Source: JARRQJ01 sp963761035
GTDB taxonomy: Bacteria > Pseudomonadota > Gammaproteobacteria > DRLM01
DNA length: 64,000 nt
Assembly (NCBI GenBank): GCA_963761035.1
Contig: CAVXFH010000002.1
Span: 186,001-250,000 of the forward strand
Direction: 5' to 3'
Positions within the stretch are counted from its first letter, which is position 1. Every line of letters begins with the position of its first letter. The notes under the pieces were generated by a model. That model did not search any database and had not been told where the DNA came from. It worked only from the letters and a program-made list of their open reading frames with translations. Made by a program: the position numbers and the translations under genes. Shown here one piece after another: positions 62,860-64,000 of the stretch.

Positions 62860-62896
62860 TGCATGGGGAAATACGATCAATGCTGGAGACGCAACA

Positions 62897-64000
62897 TTAA
62901 TCCGTTTGCCGCGCCAGACGGGGAGTCTCAGCCCCTTCATAGATCAAGATAGGATCGGAATCACCGTTGATTACGCTCTCATCCACAATTACCTTGCGCA
63001 CCTCTTCCATGGATGGCAATTCGTACATGGTATCCAGCAATACAAACTCCATTATAGATCTCAAACCGCGGGCGCCCGTCTTACGATCCATAGCTTTCTT
63101 GGCAATGGTATGCAGCGCATCTTCGCGAAATTCAAGCTCGATTCCTTCCATACCAAATAGTTTCGCGTACTGTTTGACGAGGGCATTTTTGGGCTCCGTC
63201 AAAATCTTTATCAGCGCACCCTCATCCAACTCGTCAAGCGTGGCGACGATGGGTAGACGACCCACGAACTCAGGGATCAAACCGAATTTGATCAAATCTT
63301 CCGGCTCTACATTATGCAGGACTTCGCTGGCGCTTTTACGATCGGTGATACTCTTGATCTCAGCGGAGAAGCCGATGCCGCTCTTTTCCGAGCGGGAACG
63401 GATAATCTTCTCCAAACCGGCAAACGCACCGCCGCAAATAAACAGGATATTGGCGGTATTGACCTGCAAAAATTCCTGCTGGGGATGCTTGCGCCCGCCT
63501 TGAGGCGGCACGGAGGCGATGGTACCCTCAATCAACTTCAACAATGCTTGCTGTACGCCCTCCCCTGATACATCACGGGTAATGGAAGGATTTTCCGACT
63601 TGCGCGAAATCTTGTCGATCTCATCGATGTACACGATCCCAGTCTGGGCTTTTTCGACATCATAGTCGCATTTTTGCAACAGTTTCTGGATGATATTCTC
63701 GACGTCCTCACCCACATAACCGGCCTCGGTCAAGGTGGTGGCGTCGGCGATGGTGAAAGGGACATTAAGTAGGCGCGCCAGGGTTTCCGCCAACAAGGTC
63801 TTGCCGCTGCCCGTAGGCCCGACCAACAAGATGTTGCTCTTGGCGACTTCCACCTCGTCCTTGGTGGGGTCGCACTCAAGGCGCTTGTAGTGATTGTAAA
63901 CGGCTACCGACAAGACCTTCTTGGCATGGGTCTGACCAATGACATACTCATCCAAGATGGCGTTGATTTCGCGAGGGGTGGGGAGCTTGCTCCCCTTGCC
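62897..64000 (-). CDS. clpX: ATP-dependent Clp protease ATP-binding subunit ClpX (5' partial)
   Basis: AAA+ unfoldase feeding ClpP. The frame runs off the right edge (LPTPREINAILDEYVIGQ at the boundary), so the zinc-binding N-terminal domain and start lie outside the window. Visible parts: Walker A GPTGSGKTLLAETLA, pore loop GYVGED, Walker B GIVYIDEIDKI, the IGF ClpP-docking loop in SGIGFSAEIK and the sensor-2 region MDRKTGARGLRSIME. The C-terminus matches full-length ClpX. Next to lon, as in most gammaproteobacteria. Confidence 0.97.
   Translation of the reverse strand, partial: GKGSKLPTPREINAILDEYVIGQTHAKKVLSVAVYNHYKRLECDPTKDEVEVAKSNILLVGPTGSGKTLLAETLARLLNVPFTIADATTLTEAGYVGEDVENIIQKLLQKCDYDVEKAQTGIVYIDEIDKISRKSENPSITRDVSGEGVQQALLKLIEGTIASVPPQGGRKHPQQEFLQVNTANILFICGGAFAGLEKIIRSRSEKSGIGFSAEIKSITDRKSASEVLHNVEPEDLIKFGLIPEFVGRLPIVATLDELDEGALIKILTEPKNALVKQYAKLFGMEGIELEFREDALHTIAKKAMDRKTGARGLRSIMEFVLLDTMYELPSMEEVRKVIVDESVINGDSDPILIYEGAETPRLARQTD

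Larger units (their letters stand above)
62474..62896. other. Intergenic region clpX-lon
   Basis: 423 bases on the minus strand between the clpX stop and lon start. It holds a probable clpX terminator near 62838-62859 and a candidate heat-shock promoter at 62682-62710. The remainder shows no convincing gene. Confidence 0.6.

Overview
The window reads as chromosomal backbone from a gammaproteobacterium with roughly 55-58% GC by eye. The placement rests on several E. coli-like gene neighbourhoods: tesA divergent from ybbA-ybbP, bamD divergent from rluD-pgeF, dnaQ-rnhA-methyltransferase divergent from gloB-mltD, yejA-yejB-yejE-yejF, and clpX-lon-hupB-ppiD. No genus can be named. A DsrE2-type sulfur-carrier-like gene beside an RND pump would fit a sulfur-metabolising lineage, but that is only a hint. 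I saw no phage, insertion sequence, CRISPR array or rRNA.

Layout. 1-5.7 kb: the end of a TPR/glycosyltransferase-like gene, then ilvB-ilvH-ilvC-pssA (branched-chain amino acids, phosphatidylserine). 5.8-10.5 kb: a dienelactone-hydrolase-like secreted protein that has lost its usual catalytic residues, and ybbP-ybbA/tesA, whose divergent genes share one CATG as both start codons. 10.5-16.1 kb: a beta-rich exported protein, peptide deformylase, a double-ACT protein, a ZIP transporter, pgeF, rluD and bamD. 16.2-22.4 kb: sucC-sucD-nadE-glnB, ssb and a YajR-like transporter. 22.5-30.8 kb: uvrA, bactofilin with a methyltransferase-like partner, a YVTN beta-propeller, a thioredoxin-fold protein and a lytic transglycosylase, with two long gene-poor gaps. 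31.8-36.7 kb: RND pump, membrane fusion protein and DsrE2, with a perfect 16-bp palindrome over the likely promoter. 36.9-46.5 kb: BepA-like protease, TerB-like protein, exported ankyrin protein, dnaQ-rnhA, methyltransferase, gloB, mltD and a decayed nuclease-like pseudogene. 46.7-53.3 kb: a Yej-type peptide ABC transporter. 53.6-57 kb: fabI, a dicarboxylate-type symporter, a 68-residue protein and an alpha/beta hydrolase with cysteine as predicted nucleophile. 57.1-64 kb: ppiD, tRNA-Asp, tRNA-Val, hupB, lon and the start-truncated clpX.

How it works together. Most of the window is housekeeping: envelope assembly and quality control (BamD, BepA, PpiD, Lon, ClpX, MltD), central metabolism (SucCD, NadE, IlvBHC), nitrogen sensing (GlnB), lipid synthesis (FabI, PssA, TesA) and DNA maintenance (UvrA, SSB, DnaQ, RNase H, HU). 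I did not find a clear new multi-gene system. The best candidates for follow-up are the DsrE2/RND unit with its palindromic operator, the two hydrolases with altered active sites, the shared CATG start, the pseudogene with four readable lesions, and the bactofilin/methyltransferase-like pair.
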